Below, piece by piece: positions 43,834-57,912 of a DNA stretch of 64,000 bases (position 1 is the first letter of the stretch; every line of letters begins with the position of its first letter). The notes beneath the pieces were generated by a model, which worked only from the letters and a program-made list of their open reading frames with translations, had not been told where the DNA came from and did not search any database. A program made the translations under genes and the position numbers. The stretch is from Panax quinquefolius (Eukaryota; Streptophyta; Magnoliopsida; Apiales; Araliaceae), in the NCBI GenBank assembly GCA_020205615.1, contig CM035163.1, forward strand, positions 49,632,920 through 49,696,919, written 5' to 3'.

Positions 43834-44503
43834 ATGGCACACTTACTAAATGAATCAAAGGCGGAGGAGGTAGCAAGCCACCTATGTGCAACAAAGATAA
43901 ATGTGTTAACTGGAAGGTTTGGATGCAAGCTTACATGGATTCAATAGATGAAGATCTATTTGAAATTGTTCATAATGGGCCCTATGTTCCTACAAAGCTT
44001 GCACCAACCATGAGATGACCCGCATAAGAGTATAGATTAAGGTCAAAGGGGAATGGATAGAGAACGAGAAGAGAACTATCCAACTTGACAAAAAGTCCAA
44101 GAATATCTTATTTCAATCATTAGAAGATGATCTATTTGAAAACGTGGTCAACTGCAAAATAGCAAAGGAGGTTTGGGAAGCACTACTCATTATGCATGAA
44201 GGAACAGAAGAAGTCAGAGAAAACAAACAATCTCTCTTGACTCAATAATATGAGATGTTTGCCCATGTTCAAGGAGAGAACGTCACTGTTACATACGAGA
44301 GATTCAATAGTCTGCTCCACTCTCTACGAGCCTATGGAAAGATATATCCAAACAAAGATCTGATCATAAAGTTCATGAGAGCTTTACCAAGCAAGTGGGA
44401 TGCCAAAACCACTGCCATTAGAGAATCAAAGAATCTACATGAAATGATTATTCAACAGTTATATGGCAACCTCCTCACGTACGAACTAGAGCTGACACAA
44501 TAA
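43834..44503 (+). pseudogene. Ty1/copia gag (UBN2 type), broken and truncated
   Basis: The ATG at 43834 opens MAHLLNESK, then WKVWMQAYMDS, the N-part of a UBN2 (copia gag) domain. The second half (44255-44503) shows YERFNSLLHSLRAYG, IKFMRALPSKWD and LYGNLLTYE, typical of the domain's end. Breaks: a one-base loss near 43863 (ggcgg against gactgg in the other copy), a TAG near 44032, a TAA near 44249, and TAA at the end. The TAG and internal TAA are shared with the second copy and so are real. The gene is cut at 44503, before the zinc knuckle, and pol is absent. Confidence 0.88.
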
Positions 44504-45480
44504 TGATACCTAGCAAGATTTAAACACTTAATTGAATTTCGAATATTACATAAGTCAAAAAGTTAACACAATCTAATTTAACATTGTGTGCTAACTAATA
44601 GGAAAGATTATGAGATGTGGAGTAGAGTTTACATTAAAATTACTATATGTAGTTATGTGACTAATAATTGATGTATATGATTATATAATTGTATAGGGCA
44701 CGTGAAGTGCAGATAACTGTAAGTTGTTAAACGTTTATTGGTAAACAACGATCAAGGCAAGTCTTTCAGTTCCTATTTGATATGTGAGCTTGATGATTAA
44801 CTGTTTTAAATATTTGTTGCAAAGAGTATGAGGTGTATATATATGTTGAATGTATGAAATGTTAAAGTCAATTTATGACTACGTTGTTTGACTAAAGCAT
44901 GCTGATTGAGTAAGGAACTCAATCTTTATAATTGTTATATGGATTGTAGCATGTATGTTATTATAGTCCGATGTTCATGATATATATGTTGAGCATGTTA
45001 TTATGTGCTACGTGATGCATGAAAACTGTTAGATTTTCTTTGGTCATCGAGCTCAACCTTGCAAATAACCACTTTTGCAGGTTAAAGATTTAAGGTAAGG
45101 ATATGTGCTATATGAAATATAGAGACCCATATTCACGAAGATTGCTTATGTTTTATGGGAAATGTATTTAATATTTTGAATGTAACATGTTGTTGAATTG
45201 TAAGTTGAGTTATCCAATGTATATGGATACCTATTTATGATGTAAGACTTTGTATAGTTATTTTATTATAACGATTCACGATATAAATTTGAATTGAAGA
45301 GATGTAATGTAAAGGTTGCAAATTAGGGCAATAAAGAAGGAAATGTATAAAAGTTTTAATTATTCCGCAAATTTCAATGGTTGTATTACCGTTTAATGAT
45401 ATAAAATTAGAGGTTGATTGTATTATTAATGGTGAAGTCGAGAATTAAATTTTATGAATTTTGGGAATTAAATTCTGAGT
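44504..45480 (+). mobile_element. 5'-truncated gypsy-type LTR
   Basis: The segment ends next to a primer site (45481) and contains TTTTGCAG and AAG|GTAAGG (45095-45100). It lacks the TGTAATATCCCGAG start seen at 63724, so its left part is missing where it meets the copia gag. No gene is visible. Confidence 0.6.
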
Positions 45481-47879
45481 TGGTATCAAAGCTGTAGGTT
45501 ATAAACCTTAGGTAGGAGTACCGTAGGCTATAACCTTAGAGAAGGAAGATGAAGATAATGAAAGAATAAGCTCAATTAGAGTTTGAATAATAAGAAGTAA
45601 TTTAAGAAATTTATAAAGGAGGGATTAAAGCATGCGTAAAAGGATTCAAAGAAGAATCTCGCAGAGTTATAAGGAATATGAATGTGGGGTTACCCAACTC
45701 CAATAATAAGATTGTAAGGTGATAATATATAGACAATGTCTATAAGAAGAGAGTGATAAAGAAGTTAAGAATCAAAAACTTATATTTATGTATGGTACAA
45801 TCGTACTCTTTAATAGTTGATGTATGGTATCTGGGCTAAACGATTCTTTCATAGAGCGGAGGTATATACGAACTAGCAACTCAGAACCTAGTTTGTTGGT
45901 TGTTTGTGGGAAACCACTCAGCGTACCATATTGAAATTGTTAGAGACTCGATGTGTACCAAGTATAGAAATACATATGTATGATGAAAATATAGAACTTA
46001 AATGAAATGTTGAGCAATATAAATGAAGTTAAAAATTCTTAAAAGAAGAATTGTTATATAAACAAGGGAATTCAAAGAAGAATCTTGAAGATAATAAATG
46101 GCAATAGCCAATATAAAGAATAATGTTGTAAGTGATGAAAAAGGAAAGAAAGAGGATGCGTAGAAACAAAGCGATCACGAGTTAAGAAAAAGACTATTAA
46201 GGGAGATGATTCTAGAATAAAATCACGACGTGATTTGTTTAAGTTATAAAAAAAAGATGGTGCGTAATGTTTGAATAATTATAGCTTGATGCTATGAAGA
46301 TGATGTACTATGAAATAGTACGAGATAACTCACGAGAAGTTATAGATGATGTTATACGAGGAATTTGTATCGAGCAAAGAGCAAGTTAAGAGTAAGATAG
46401 AGTTAGGTGGGATTTCAATTGAGGACTCATGTGATGGCTGAGTTGTACAAATCTTTGTATGGGCGAGGGTTTGTGCTTGCACTTAGTTTATTACATTGAT
46501 GATCATTGGAATGTCGGTGTTGTGCTATCAATGTATGTGTGGTGAAAAGGAGATTCTTTTCTCATGTGTATATTTGATAGTTAGAAACTATTAAGATTAG
46601 TAAGATATTATTAGGATTAGGTGCGGTTCTTAAAACTAATGCATATGGTAAGTTCGTGACTCATAATAATATGGTATGTTTTGAACCCCTCGGCGAATGG
46701 ACGCCTATGGTCTGACTAGGATAAGTTCATAAACTCATATTATTGTGGCAAGTTCCTGAACTTCTAATGTTCGATAAGTTTGATGAACTATATTGGGTAG
46801 GAAATGGTTATAGTATAGAGAGCATTGATGAAGTTGAAGATTGATAAAATGGTTAAGTAATGAAGTAATGGAGTAATGATTGAAGTTGATGGATACCGGA
46901 TATTCTAAATCTACTAGCTATGCTAGACTTTCAAAATTTCATCGACTTTCGTCTTTGATGGTTATACTTTTGATTTTGGAAAAAAAAATGTATTTGGGTC
47001 TGCTGTAAACCAAAGAATTTTTAAAAACATTGTTATTGTTTGTATGTCTATGCTAATTGCTTCGGCTAGACAAAAATGATTTAAAATATATCAAAATGTA
47101 TTTTTATATATATTATTAATGCATCCTGTAACCTGGTGGTGAGATGATAAAAATGATGGAGTCATTAATGCAGTATTACTTAGTGTTGGATGTGATCTAA
47201 GGATCGTCAGCCCACTATGGTATGATGTAGTATGATAAAATCACCAAATGACGAAATCCTCAAATGGACTGTAAATATAGTGCGGTATCATGGTGTCATA
47301 AAAGATATTTGAGATTTCTTTAAGATATGAGAATATATATATATATATATGTATGTATATTTCGATTGATGTCTAAATTATTGTAGAAGTCTATGCTATT
47401 TGATTCAGCTAGATGAATATTGAAAGATGTTCATGACATTCAAGCGTTTATTGAAAAGTTATGCCAAACCAAATTGTTTTGGTGAGGATTCAGATGTTGA
47501 AAAGTTGAGGTGAACAACCCTATAAGGAGACACGTTTTTGGGGACAATGGTTTGAGCGTAATGTATATAGTCGTTACAAAACACTACGTTGCATTGACAA
47601 CGTAGTGGTACAATAAAGTTGGCCACCTAGTGTACATGTGGAAGGTGTTTTAGGTCTTTGTGATTGATAAACACTACGGGTTTGCGATGTGAAGGATTGA
47701 GTTGAAAGCACTAGTAAACCAAGAATAGAGTTCACTGTCTTGTGACCCCTCAAAGCATGATTTGGAATCTTTGAAATTTCATTATTCATATCGCTTCCCA
47801 ATTATTGAGCAATTATGGAAGATTCTTATTATTCTAAAAGGTGAAAGTGTAAAGGATGAAAATTAAGCAAAACATAATA
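45481..47879 (+). mobile_element. Decayed interior of a gypsy element, cut by the assembly gap
   Basis: TGGTATCAAAGC (45481-45492) is the primer site, and the leader resembles that next to the LTR at 762. No long frame is seen. A weak trace (atggctgagttgtac, then ctttgtatgggcgagg, near 46430-46475) recalls the integrase block with LYGR. The 75-codon minus-strand frame at 47574-47801 has no recognisable product. The same sequence, extended to a 3' end, is at 61074-63723. Confidence 0.6.
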
Positions 47880-47979
47880 NNNNNNNNNNNNNNNNNNNNN
47901 NNNNNNNNNNNNNNNNNNNNNNNNNNNNNNNNNNNNNNNNNNNNNNNNNNNNNNNNNNNNNNNNNNNNNNNNNNNNNNN
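47880..47979. other. Assembly gap of exactly 100 N
   Basis: One N closes one line, 60 fill the next and 39 follow. A round 100 is a common placeholder for a gap of unknown size between scaffolded contigs. Confidence 0.98.
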
Positions 47980-50557
47980 GCCCCAAAATAAGTATACATC
48001 ACCCATTCGAATTGTCAATACATGGCATGCGAAACAACTATAACTTTATTATTACAACAATAAAGCTGTGAGTTTGAATACAAATATTATCTTCAGACAA
48101 TATCTATACTCAAATAAATCCTCATCACATTTATTGATACATTATTTTACAAAAATGGTGAGGACTACTAAACAACTCTCTCTAGAACCTTCATTCCATA
48201 CCCCGACTACTCGCTATATTCTCGCCTCACGAGAAGAAAAATGGAACAAAAAAGGAAAAGGGTGAGCTCAACTAGCCCGGTAAAGAAAGAATATTATGAC
48301 TAAGATAATATACAACAAATTATCATTAGTCTTCAACAGGAAAAAATCTAATAGAATACAATAGACAACAAGTTTTTAAATCAATATTAGAAGTGGAAAT
48401 AATAATTCATTAGAAGAGTTAAGTAGAGAATGCAAACTACTATCTTCTATGTATGAATTTAAAAGTTCATCGCTCATCTTTTATCCCCAGTAACATCAAT
48501 CAATATACATACGGAATCAAATATTCATCTTTGCACTCTAAAGCCAAAGATATTCTGCGATTAATTGGTCATGTTCATCTAAACACTGTTCATCTTTGCA
48601 CTACGCCAAAGATATTCATCGAAATCATTCATCTTTTGCACTCTGGGCCAAAGATATTCAATAATATCATCATTTAAGACCAAGATGATGAAAAATATTT
48701 TTAAAGAAGCGAATCCAATTGAAACAAAATGACAAGGATTAAGGATTAAGGATTAGTACTTTGTTTTATCCATGTCAAAAATACCTCAAAAAATAATCAT
48801 AGTGGTGTAAAATTCAAGAATGATCAAAACATGGATACAATCAAAGCTAGTATCCACAATAGATATTTTGGGACGAAAAGAAAAATTTACATTTTTCTAT
48901 AAATAGTCAGATTCGTGAATAGTGTCATTATCGTGAATAAGACCGTATACGTGAATAAAGAACTCTACACCAAAAGTTCCAAATTTGATAAAAACTTTAG
49001 ATCAATATTTCAAAGATAATGATATTGAAGAAATAATATCATTGAAAAAAAAAAATATCCTTACCTCACAAAGACATGATTTAGTTGAAACAGGATATTG
49101 ACTATAACTTGAACTTGTAGAGTATAGCAATACTCAAAGTATACTCAAAATACTCACAAGAATACTCGATAATATAGAGAGAGAAAACTTCAATTTCGGT
49201 GTGATTTTCAATTCTAACCTAAGCACCCTATTTATAGGAAAATGCTTAGAACACCAAAGCGTAAAATTTAATATAATATTATTATTTATAATAAAATTTT
49301 CACGCCTTAGAATTCAACTCTAGCATTTTCCACATGCTCACCTTCTAGAAAAAGTAATAAAACGTTTTTCAATTTAAAATATTTTAAACTTCCAAAATCA
49401 ATTATTTTGAACTTGAACTTCAATAATTCATAATAAATAGCCCTTCTATCGAAAAATTCAAATCTCTTGAGTTTTTAGGAAATTCAATTCTCTACAACTT
49501 TTGAAAAAGGTTTTCCAAATTCCAAACAGAAATTGGCGAAATCCACAAGCGAGAGATTTTTCAAAGCTATAATCAAATTTCGATCAATAAATGGGGTCCA
49601 TCGACATGTTTAACATGTTTTAAACATTTATTGCAACAAAAATACTCTTCCTCCTCGTATACTCATATATCCCACATTCGTTGTAAAAATATCACCATTA
49701 TTATATTATTAAAATATAATAATATATTTAAATGAATTATTTTAATGAAAAAAGATAAAATTTCAATTTTCAACAATTGTCACATTAAAAATTTTCTCCA
49801 TCTATATCCACATAAAATCAATATTTTCCTCATCATATGAATCAATAATTATTTATTCACAAATAATATTCTGAATCACAATATTGTGACAACCGAGCAG
49901 TTCCTGGGAAGAGGGGCTTTCAATAAGAATTTCTCCTCACTTGGCGCTGATTAGGTGACCAAACCTCTCCTTGAGTAACTTTCTAGACATTGCCAATAAT
50001 GTTATCTAATAATATTATTGAGGATAATATGAATTATTGCTTCGATAATGAAAAATCTTGTGTAATGACAATTATTGAAAGAACAAAGCAATATAAAATA
50101 TCAACGCAAACAATTATTAAATCAATAAAATATTTGAGCGAGTAATTACCGTAACCATTATTGAGTAGTGCCTTCTTACGTAAGAATCAATAATTGGTGC
50201 AATACTGCAGTAATCTTCTTGTGTTTTAACCACCAGAGTATTTTAATAAAAGATTAATGGTAACAACAACGCCGTTATTTTTAAACAACTTATATTTGTC
50301 GTTTTCTTCATCCAATTGCATTCAAGTTATGGGGCCCACATGGTCTGCCATCGTATGAATATTCCCAGAAAGCGATGCGAATATTCCCACGACCAAACGA
50401 ATATTCAAACAACAATGAATATTTTATAACCACTTACTTATTTTGAAATATTTGCGTATTTTACGCATAACTATCCACATTAATCAAATCAACCCTTACT
50501 ATTTCAAAATAATAAATAGAAAATTAAATTTCATTAATAATAAGTTGGGGTCTTACA
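47980..50557 (-). repeat. 3' LTR of the chromovirus, second copy, cut by the gap
   Basis: Colinear with 32354-34943. The first bases after the gap (gccccaaaataagtatac) correspond to position ~32354, six bases inside the LTR end. The TATA box, splice-like site and GAATATTC motifs (from 50356) are present. Confidence 0.9.
49059..49237 (-). promoter_or_regulatory. LTR promoter (TATA) and 5' splice site, second copy
   Basis: CTATAAATAG on the minus strand at 49228-49237 and GAG|GTAAGG at 49064-49059. Confidence 0.55.
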
Positions 50558-51900
50558 ACCTCCCCTCCTTATGAAATTTCGTCCTCGAAATTGACGACGC
50601 ACGTCTTGGTGTTTGAAAAGGTGAGGATACCTCGCTTTCATTTCGCTTTCTAATTTCTAGGTCATTTCTCATATAGCATGATTCCTCCACAAAACTTTAA
50701 CTTGTGGTATGACCTTTCTTGCGTAGGACATGTCCTTCTTATCCAAGATCTTTGAGGTACCTCCTCATACGTTAAGTCTTCGGCTATCTCATCCGGTTCT
50801 AACTCTATAACGTGATTCGGGTCTTACACATATTTACGAAGTACAGATATATGAAACACATTATGAACACGAGACATACTCGGAGGTAATGCGAGTCTAT
50901 AGGCTACATTTCCTACTCGGTTAAGAATTTGAAATGGACCAATAAATCGTGGATTGAGCTTTCCTCTCTTCCCAAATCTTGTAACTCCTTCCATGGAGTT
51001 AACTCGCAACAACACATGATCTCCTATACTAAATTCCACGTCCTTTCGATGAAGATCCGCATAACTTTTTTGTTGATCTTGTGCCGTTTGTATACGTTGT
51101 CGAATCATTTGGATCTTTTCGGTAGTCATACATACTAACTCGGGTCCCAACAATGTTGCTTCACCCACCTCATCCCAACATATTGGAGAGCGACACTTTC
51201 GTCCATATAATGCTTCAAATGGAGCCACACCTATACTTGCCTGATAATTGTTGTTGTAGAAGAATTCCACCAATGGTAAATACTTATCAAGCGCCTTGAA
51301 GTTCAGGACACGTAGTCTTAATAGATCTTCAAGAGTTTGAATAGTCCTCTCGATTGTCCGTCCGGTTTGAGGATGGTATGCCGAACTAAATCGTGAAATT
51401 CGTGCCCATAGCTTTTTGCAAGCTAACCCAAAATCTTGAAGTGAATCATGGGTCACGATCCAAAACTATGGATACTGGGCATGCCATGCAACCTCACAAT
51501 CTCATTCACGTGCATATACTAGCAAGACGTTCAAGGGAATAAGTCTCCGATCGGCAAGAAATGAAAGCAGACTTGGTTAATCTATCAACAATAACCCAAA
51601 TAGCATTGATGCCTTGAGAAACCGTAGGAAGACCCGTAATGAAATCCATGGTAATGTGTTCCCACTTCCATTTCGGAATCTCAAGTGGTTGCAATGGACC
51701 CTTAGGTACTAGATGCTCCGCCTTTACACGTTGGCAAGTTAAACACATCGAGATAAACTTTGCAATCTCTCTCTTCATATTGTTCAACCAAAATGTATGT
51801 CGAAGATCACGATACATTTTGGTACTTCCGAGATGGATTGCAAATGGTGTATTGTGTGCCTCCATCATAATCTTGTACTTCAAATCGAGTCGTTAGGGAC
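50558..51900 (-). pseudogene. Integrase and chromodomain, second copy
   Basis: Better preserved than 34960-36430. One 210-codon frame (50824-51456) covers the last part of the catalytic core through the [11 protein letters not shown] domain. In it the Glu motif reads TIERTIQ, where the plus-strand element has QSERTIQ. The zinc finger and first Asp are in the frame 51506-51883. The TAA stop at 50824-50826, before the chromodomain, is the same as at 35210. The polypurine tract is 50558-50570. Confidence 0.88.
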
Positions 51901-53260
51901 ACAAAGTCAGAGTGGACTCAAGTATTCCTTCTTCATCAATTCTCGCTTAGGAATAGCTCCTTCTTGTACTTTCTTCTTCATACGCGCATCATTTCGGATT
52001 GGGTGGCTTGAGCAACCTTAACTTTTTCTATTAAAGTTGGCTCTATGCGTACACTTGACATCATCACACTCATTCCCACATATGATCTTCTACTCAACGC
52101 GTCAGCTACCACGTTCGCTTTTCCGGGATGGTATTGAATAGTGTGGTCGTAATCTTTCAACAACTCAAGCCAGCGTCGTTCTGCCGCGTGTTGAGTTCCT
52201 TTTTGCGTGAAGAAATATTTGAGGCTTTTATGGTCCGAATATATCTCCACTTTCTCCCCATATAGATAGTGCCTCCATATCTTTAAGCTGAAAACATTCG
52301 GCCGCCAACTCTAGATCGTATGTAGGATAATTCCTCTCATATTCTTTAAGTTGTCATGAGGCATAGGCTATGACTTTCCCACGTTTCATGAGAACACATC
52401 CTAACCCTTTGCACGGAAGCATCGCATTTGAGATAACAAATCCATCCGAACCGGATGGTATTGTTAGAAACAGTGCCGAAATGAGTCTCCTCTTGAGCTC
52501 TTGGAAACTCTTCTCGCATTCTTCGCTCCAAACGAATTTTGTATCCTTCCGAGTTAGCTGGGTTAATGGAGTAGCGATTCGAGAAAACCCTTCCACGAAT
52601 CTCCGATAATAAACAGCTAAACCCAAAAAGCTACGTACTTCAATCACCGACTTCGGTTGCTCCCAACTTTGTATTGCTTCAATCTTCGCTGGATCAACAG
52701 ATACTCCATGTTTTGACACCACGTGCCCAAGAAATGCTACTTCCTCAAGCCAGAACTCGCATTTCTTCAATTTGGCATATAGTTTGTTTTCACGAAGCCT
52801 TTGGAGTACCAGCTTCAAATGGTGCTCATGATCTTCACGACTTTTGGAATATATGAGGATGTCATCAATAAAGACAACAACAAACTGATCCAAATATTCC
52901 TTGAATACTCGGTTCATCATATCCATGAAAGCCGCAGGAGCATTAGTCGATCAAGAAGACATGACTAAGAATTCATAATGCCCATACCGAGTTCAAGGCG
53001 TCTTTGGAATATCCTCGGTTCTAATCTTGATTGATGATATCCGAATGAAGATCGATTTTTGAAAAGAATTGTGCCCTTCAAATTTGGTCAAACAAGTCAT
53101 CAATACGAGGTAGAGGATAACTATTCTTGATGGTGACATGGTTCGATTCCCGATAGTCAATACTGAAAGTCGCATACTCCCGTCTTTCTTCTTTCTGAAT
53201 AAAACAGAGGGCACCCCGAGGAGATGTACTAGGACGAATGAAACCGATGTCCAACAATTC
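51901..53260 (-). pseudogene. Reverse transcriptase and RNase H, second copy
   Basis: A 190-codon frame (52354-52926) carries FIDD (52861-52872), [27 protein letters not shown] and the start of RNase H, uninterrupted. In the first copy the same stretch is broken about three times. The DASGKG box near 52425 is garbled. RNase H continues with KSLKYF at about 52210. Upstream, the RT fingers (52990-53214) are frameshifted near 53000, 53045 and 53080. Confidence 0.88.
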
Positions 53261-53960
53261 TCGTAGTTGGACCTTTAACTCTGAAGTTCAATAGGAGCCA
53301 TTCGATATGGGGTTTTAGAAATGGGCTTTGTACTAGGTTCAAGATCAATAAAGAATTCAACTTCACGTTCGGGGTAGGCAGGAAGTTCTTCAGAAATCGT
53401 CGGGGAAAGTCGATAACAACAGAATATTATTCAAATTTGGCGTGTCTTTATTCAAAGCCATAACATGGGCTAAGAAAGCTTGACATCCGTTTTTCAATAA
53501 GCGAATAGCTTTATGATTAGATATGATGATGATTGATTTTAATGGTTTAGTTGCTTGAATTCGCATAACACGGGTTGGTTAGGAATATGAAAACTAACAA
53601 CCTTACGAAAACAATCAATTTTGGCATGATGAGTAGTTAACAATCAATCCCTAAAAATCACATCAAAAGCAAGTATTTTAAAGAGATAAGGTCAATAGGT
53701 AAGGTGATGGTGCCAACTTGAATCAAACAAGATTTATAAGCGATTGGATGTGATGAAAGTTTCTCCTAACGGAGTTTCCACAAATAGGTCAAAGTCTAAT
53801 TTCTCGGAGTCAAGTTTAAGCGTTGAGCACATGCGAGAGAGATAAATGAATGGGTAGCACCGCAGATCAAGTAAGGTATAAACTTCTAGAATTTATAAAT
53901 AGCTTACCCGTGATCACCTCGTTTGGGTTCCTCGCATTTTGACCATCACAACAAACGCTT
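53261..53960 (-). pseudogene. Protease and linker, second copy
   Basis: Colinear with 37861-38400. At the active site the plus strand reads gcaccgcagatcaag, another corruption of the CAG/CTG site that is clean at 22138-22150. No long frame remains. Confidence 0.78.
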
Positions 53961-55127
53961 CTTCCGGAATCGTTGACTTTGACTTTTCTCGGGACGATCT
54001 TTTTGAGTCACCGTCCTCATTGAACTAGGTTTAAGCTACAGTCAATCTCAAGCGATATGTCCTTCCTTTCCACAATTATAGCATACCTTGAAGCTGTTGT
54101 GGGCGGTTTGGTGATATGTCCCTCTTTTCCGCATTTGTAGCATATGATGGGTGGTCGTTCTCCTCCCTTAGAACCCGATTCTTTGCGGCACCGCTGTCGT
54201 CTTCACATGGTCGTTGTTGAATCTCCTCTTTTAAAATCTCCTCGACTCGTTTCTTCAATTTTCATGGCTATGATTACCACCAGAGTGGTTACCATTTTGT
54301 CCGTCTGTTTCTTTCTCCATTTGGTTATCATTATTACATTGACTGCTATCTCCGGTGCGATCCTCGGTTATGGTCCCTCGGTTGAACATACTCGTTATCT
54401 CGCTCTAACAATTGAGCCCTATTAACAACATCTGAATAGAGAGAAAATTATGAGAAATGAGATATTGTCGTATCTTGGGTTTCAAACCTCTCGAAACATC
54501 AGCGTCATACGTTCCTCATTCTCCACCAAATGAGGTGCAAACACGGATAACTCGCAAACTTTGCCTCGTCTTTGAGACACCGTCGTGTTGTTTTGTTCTA
54601 ATCGATGAACTCCACTTCCTTCATATAGCGAACACTTTCAGGAAAGTATTTGTCATTAAATAGATTCTCAAACGTCTCCCAAGACATCTTTGAGAAAAAA
54701 TTTGGATGGTGCGCCACAGACTCCCACCGATGATACGCCTCGCCACGGAACATAAAGGTGGCGAATGGAACCTTCTATTCTCCGTGCATCCCAAGACATC
54801 GAATATCTTGGTAATTTGCTTGACCCATTTTTCGCCATGATCGGATCTCGCTTTCCCTTAAATTCGGTGGTCCTGACTCTTTGAAATGCTTGCATTTGTG
54901 ACAACCCGTGAATTGCTATCATTTCCTCCTGTATTTTGAACACGAGTCTCCTCAAATGCGATTTTTGCATGAAGCTGAAAAGCTTCTAAACATCCCTCGT
55001 TCATCATCTCTTTCTTCGGTGGTGTTGTTCACGGGAGGAACATTGTCGGCATGTTGCACGTTCTCCTCGTTGGTGAGTCTGAGCGTCTCACGGTCTCATT
55101 TCCATTGTTAATATTCTCGGTCGACAT
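53961..55127 (-). pseudogene. gag, second copy
   Basis: Start ATG at 55127. The first 13 codons are open (MSTENINNGNETV), then the frame shifts. FATFMFRGEAYHRWESV near 54710-54760 is the capsid core. The first zinc knuckle CYKCGKEGHI (about 54120-54150) is followed by CYNCGKEGHI in another frame. Differences from the first copy are mostly 1-3 base indels. Confidence 0.82.
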
Positions 55128-55309
55128 TCTCAAATCATCATAAAATAAGGGTTAATTAAGGAAATCAATATATCACATAATATCCTTATATCTTGACCAA
55201 CTAACAAATAAGCTTAGGTAGGACACACTAGCGAAGGATTTACTCGTCTCTCCCTCCTAGTTCTATTCCCCGATCTCATGGAGATCATATCCCTAAGCTC
55301 GATACCAAT

Positions 55310-57912
55310 TGTGGCGCCCCTAAAATAGGTATACATCACCCATTTTGAGTTGTCAATACATGATGCGAAACAACTACAACTTTATTATTACAACAATAAA
55401 GCTGTGAGTTTGAATACAAATATTATCTTCTAGACAATATCTATACTCAAATAAATCCTCATCACATTTATTGATACATTATTTTACAAAAATGGTGAGG
55501 ACTACTAAACAACTCTCTCTAGAACCTTCATTCCATACCCAGACTACGTACTCGTTATATTCTCGCCTCACGAGAAGAAAAATGGAACAAAAAAGAAAAG
55601 GGTGAGCTCAACTAGCCCGATAAAGAATATTATGACTAAGATAATATACAACAAATTATCATTAGTCTTGAACAGGAAAAATCTAATAGAATCTGATAGA
55701 CAACAAGTTTTAAATCAATATTCGCAATGAAATAATAATTCATTAGAAGAGTTAAGTAGAGAATGCAAACTACTATCTTCTATGTATGAATTTAAAAGTT
55801 CATCGCTCATCTTTTATCCCTGTAACATCAATCAATATACATCCGGAATCAAATATTCATCTTTGCACTCTGAGGCCAAAGATATTCAACGATTGGTCAT
55901 GTTCATCTAAATACTGTTCATCTTTGCACTACGGCCAAAGATATTCATCAAAAATCATTCATCTTTGCACTACTGGGCCAAAGATATTCAATAATATCAT
56001 CATTTAAGGCGAGGATGATGAAAAATATTTTAAAAAGCGAATCCGGTGAAACAAAATAACAAGGATTAAGGATTAAGGATTCGTACTTTGTTTTATCCAT
56101 GTCCAAAAATACCTCAAAAATAATCATAATGGTGTAAAATTCAAGAATGATCAAAACATGGATACAATCAAAGATAGTATCCACAATAGATATTTTGGGA
56201 CGAAAAGAAAATTTTTTTATTTTTCGATAAATAGTGCCGTATTCGTGAATAGTGTTGTATACGTGAATAGTACCGTATACGTGAACAGTAACTCCGACAC
56301 CAAAAGTTCCAAATTTGATAAAAACTTCAGATCAATATTTCAGCATAATGATATTGAAGAAATAATATCATTGCGAAAAAAAAATATATCCCTTACCTCA
56401 CAAAGACAGTACTTCTAGTTGAAACACCGGATATTGACTATAACTTGAACTTGTACCGTATAGCAATACTCAAAGTATACTCAAAATACTCACAAGAATA
56501 CGCTCGATAATATAGAGAGAGAAACTTCAATTTCTGGTGTGATTTTCAATTCTAACCTAAGCACCCTATTTATTGGAAAATGTTTAGAACACCAAAGCAG
56601 AAAATTTAATATAATATTATTATTTATAATAAAATTTCCTACGCCTCTTAGAATTCAGCTCCTAGCATTTTCCACATGCTCACCTTCTAGAAAAAGTAAT
56701 AAAACGCGTTTTCCAATTTAAAATATTTTAAACTTCCAAAAATCAATTATTTCGGAGCTTCGGAACTTCAATAATTCATAATAAATAGCCCTTCTATCAG
56801 AAAATTCAAATCACGCGAGTTTTTATAGGAAATTCAATTCTCTACAACTTTGCAGAAGAAAGTTTTTCCAAATTCCAAACAGAAATTGACCAAAATCCAC
56901 AAACGGGAGATTTTTTCAAATTTATAATCAAATTTCAGTCAATAAATGGGGTCCACCGACATGTTTAACATGTTTTAAACATTTATTGCAACAAAAATAC
57001 TCTTCCTCCTCGTATACTCATATATCCCACATTCGTTGTAAAAATATCACCATTATTATATTATTAAAATATAATAATATATTTAAATGAATTATTTTAA
57101 CAGAAAAAGATAAAATTTCAATTTTCAACAATTGTCACATTAAAAATTTTCTCCATCTATATCCACATAAAATCAATATTTTCCTCATCATATGAATCAA
57201 TAATTATTTATTCACAAATAATATTACAGAATCACAATATTGACAACCGTGCAGGTCCTCAGGAAGGGGGCTTTCAATAAGAATTTCTCCTTCATTGGCG
57301 CCCAATTAGGTGACCAAACCTCTCCTTAGCAGAACTTTCTAGACATTGCCAATAATGTTATCTAATAATATTATTAGGATAATATGAATTATTTCTTCGA
57401 TAATGAAAAATTTGTGTAATGACAATTATTGAAAGAACAATGATATAAAATATCAACGCATGACAATTATTAAATCAATAAAAAATTGAATAAGTAATAT
57501 CGTAACCATTATTGAGTAGTGCCTTCTTACGTAAGAATCAATAATTGGTGCAATACCGTAAGTGCTTCTTGTGTTTTAACCACCAAGTATTTTAACGGTA
57601 TTAACAGTGAACAACTACTGTAGTTATTTTTAAACAACTTATATTTGTCGTTTTCTTCATCCAATCGCTTTCCAGTTATGGGCCCACACATGGCTACTGG
57701 CTGTGGTAAATACGAATATTCCCGAAGATGCGAATATTCCAAGACCAAACGAATATTCCAAACAACAATGAATATTTTATAACCACTTGCTTATTTTGAA
57801 ATATTTGCGTATTTTACCCATAACTATCCACATTAATCAAATCAACCCTTACTATTTCAAAATAATAAATAGAGAAAATTAAATTTCATTAATAATAAGT
57901 TGGGGTCTTACA
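55310..57912 (-). repeat. 5' LTR of the chromovirus, second copy
   Basis: Colinear with 39712-42321. It is followed by the target duplicate CATGA (57913-57917). Its inner end reads GGCGCCACA where the first copy has GGCGTCACA. Confidence 0.92.
56391..56575 (-). promoter_or_regulatory. 5' LTR promoter (variant TATA) and 5' splice site, second copy
   Basis: CAATAAATAG at 56566-56575 (minus strand), the same variant as at 40976, and GAG|GTAAGG at 56396-56391. Confidence 0.55.

Noticed and set aside
46430..46475. Integrase remnant with an LYGR-like block
   Set aside because: Only a few residues match, and the surroundings show no other integrase block; too weak to list as a gene.
47574..47801. 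Minus-strand 75-codon frame (also 63121-63354)
   Set aside because: No recognisable domain; in decayed element DNA; the two copies differ by frameshifts.
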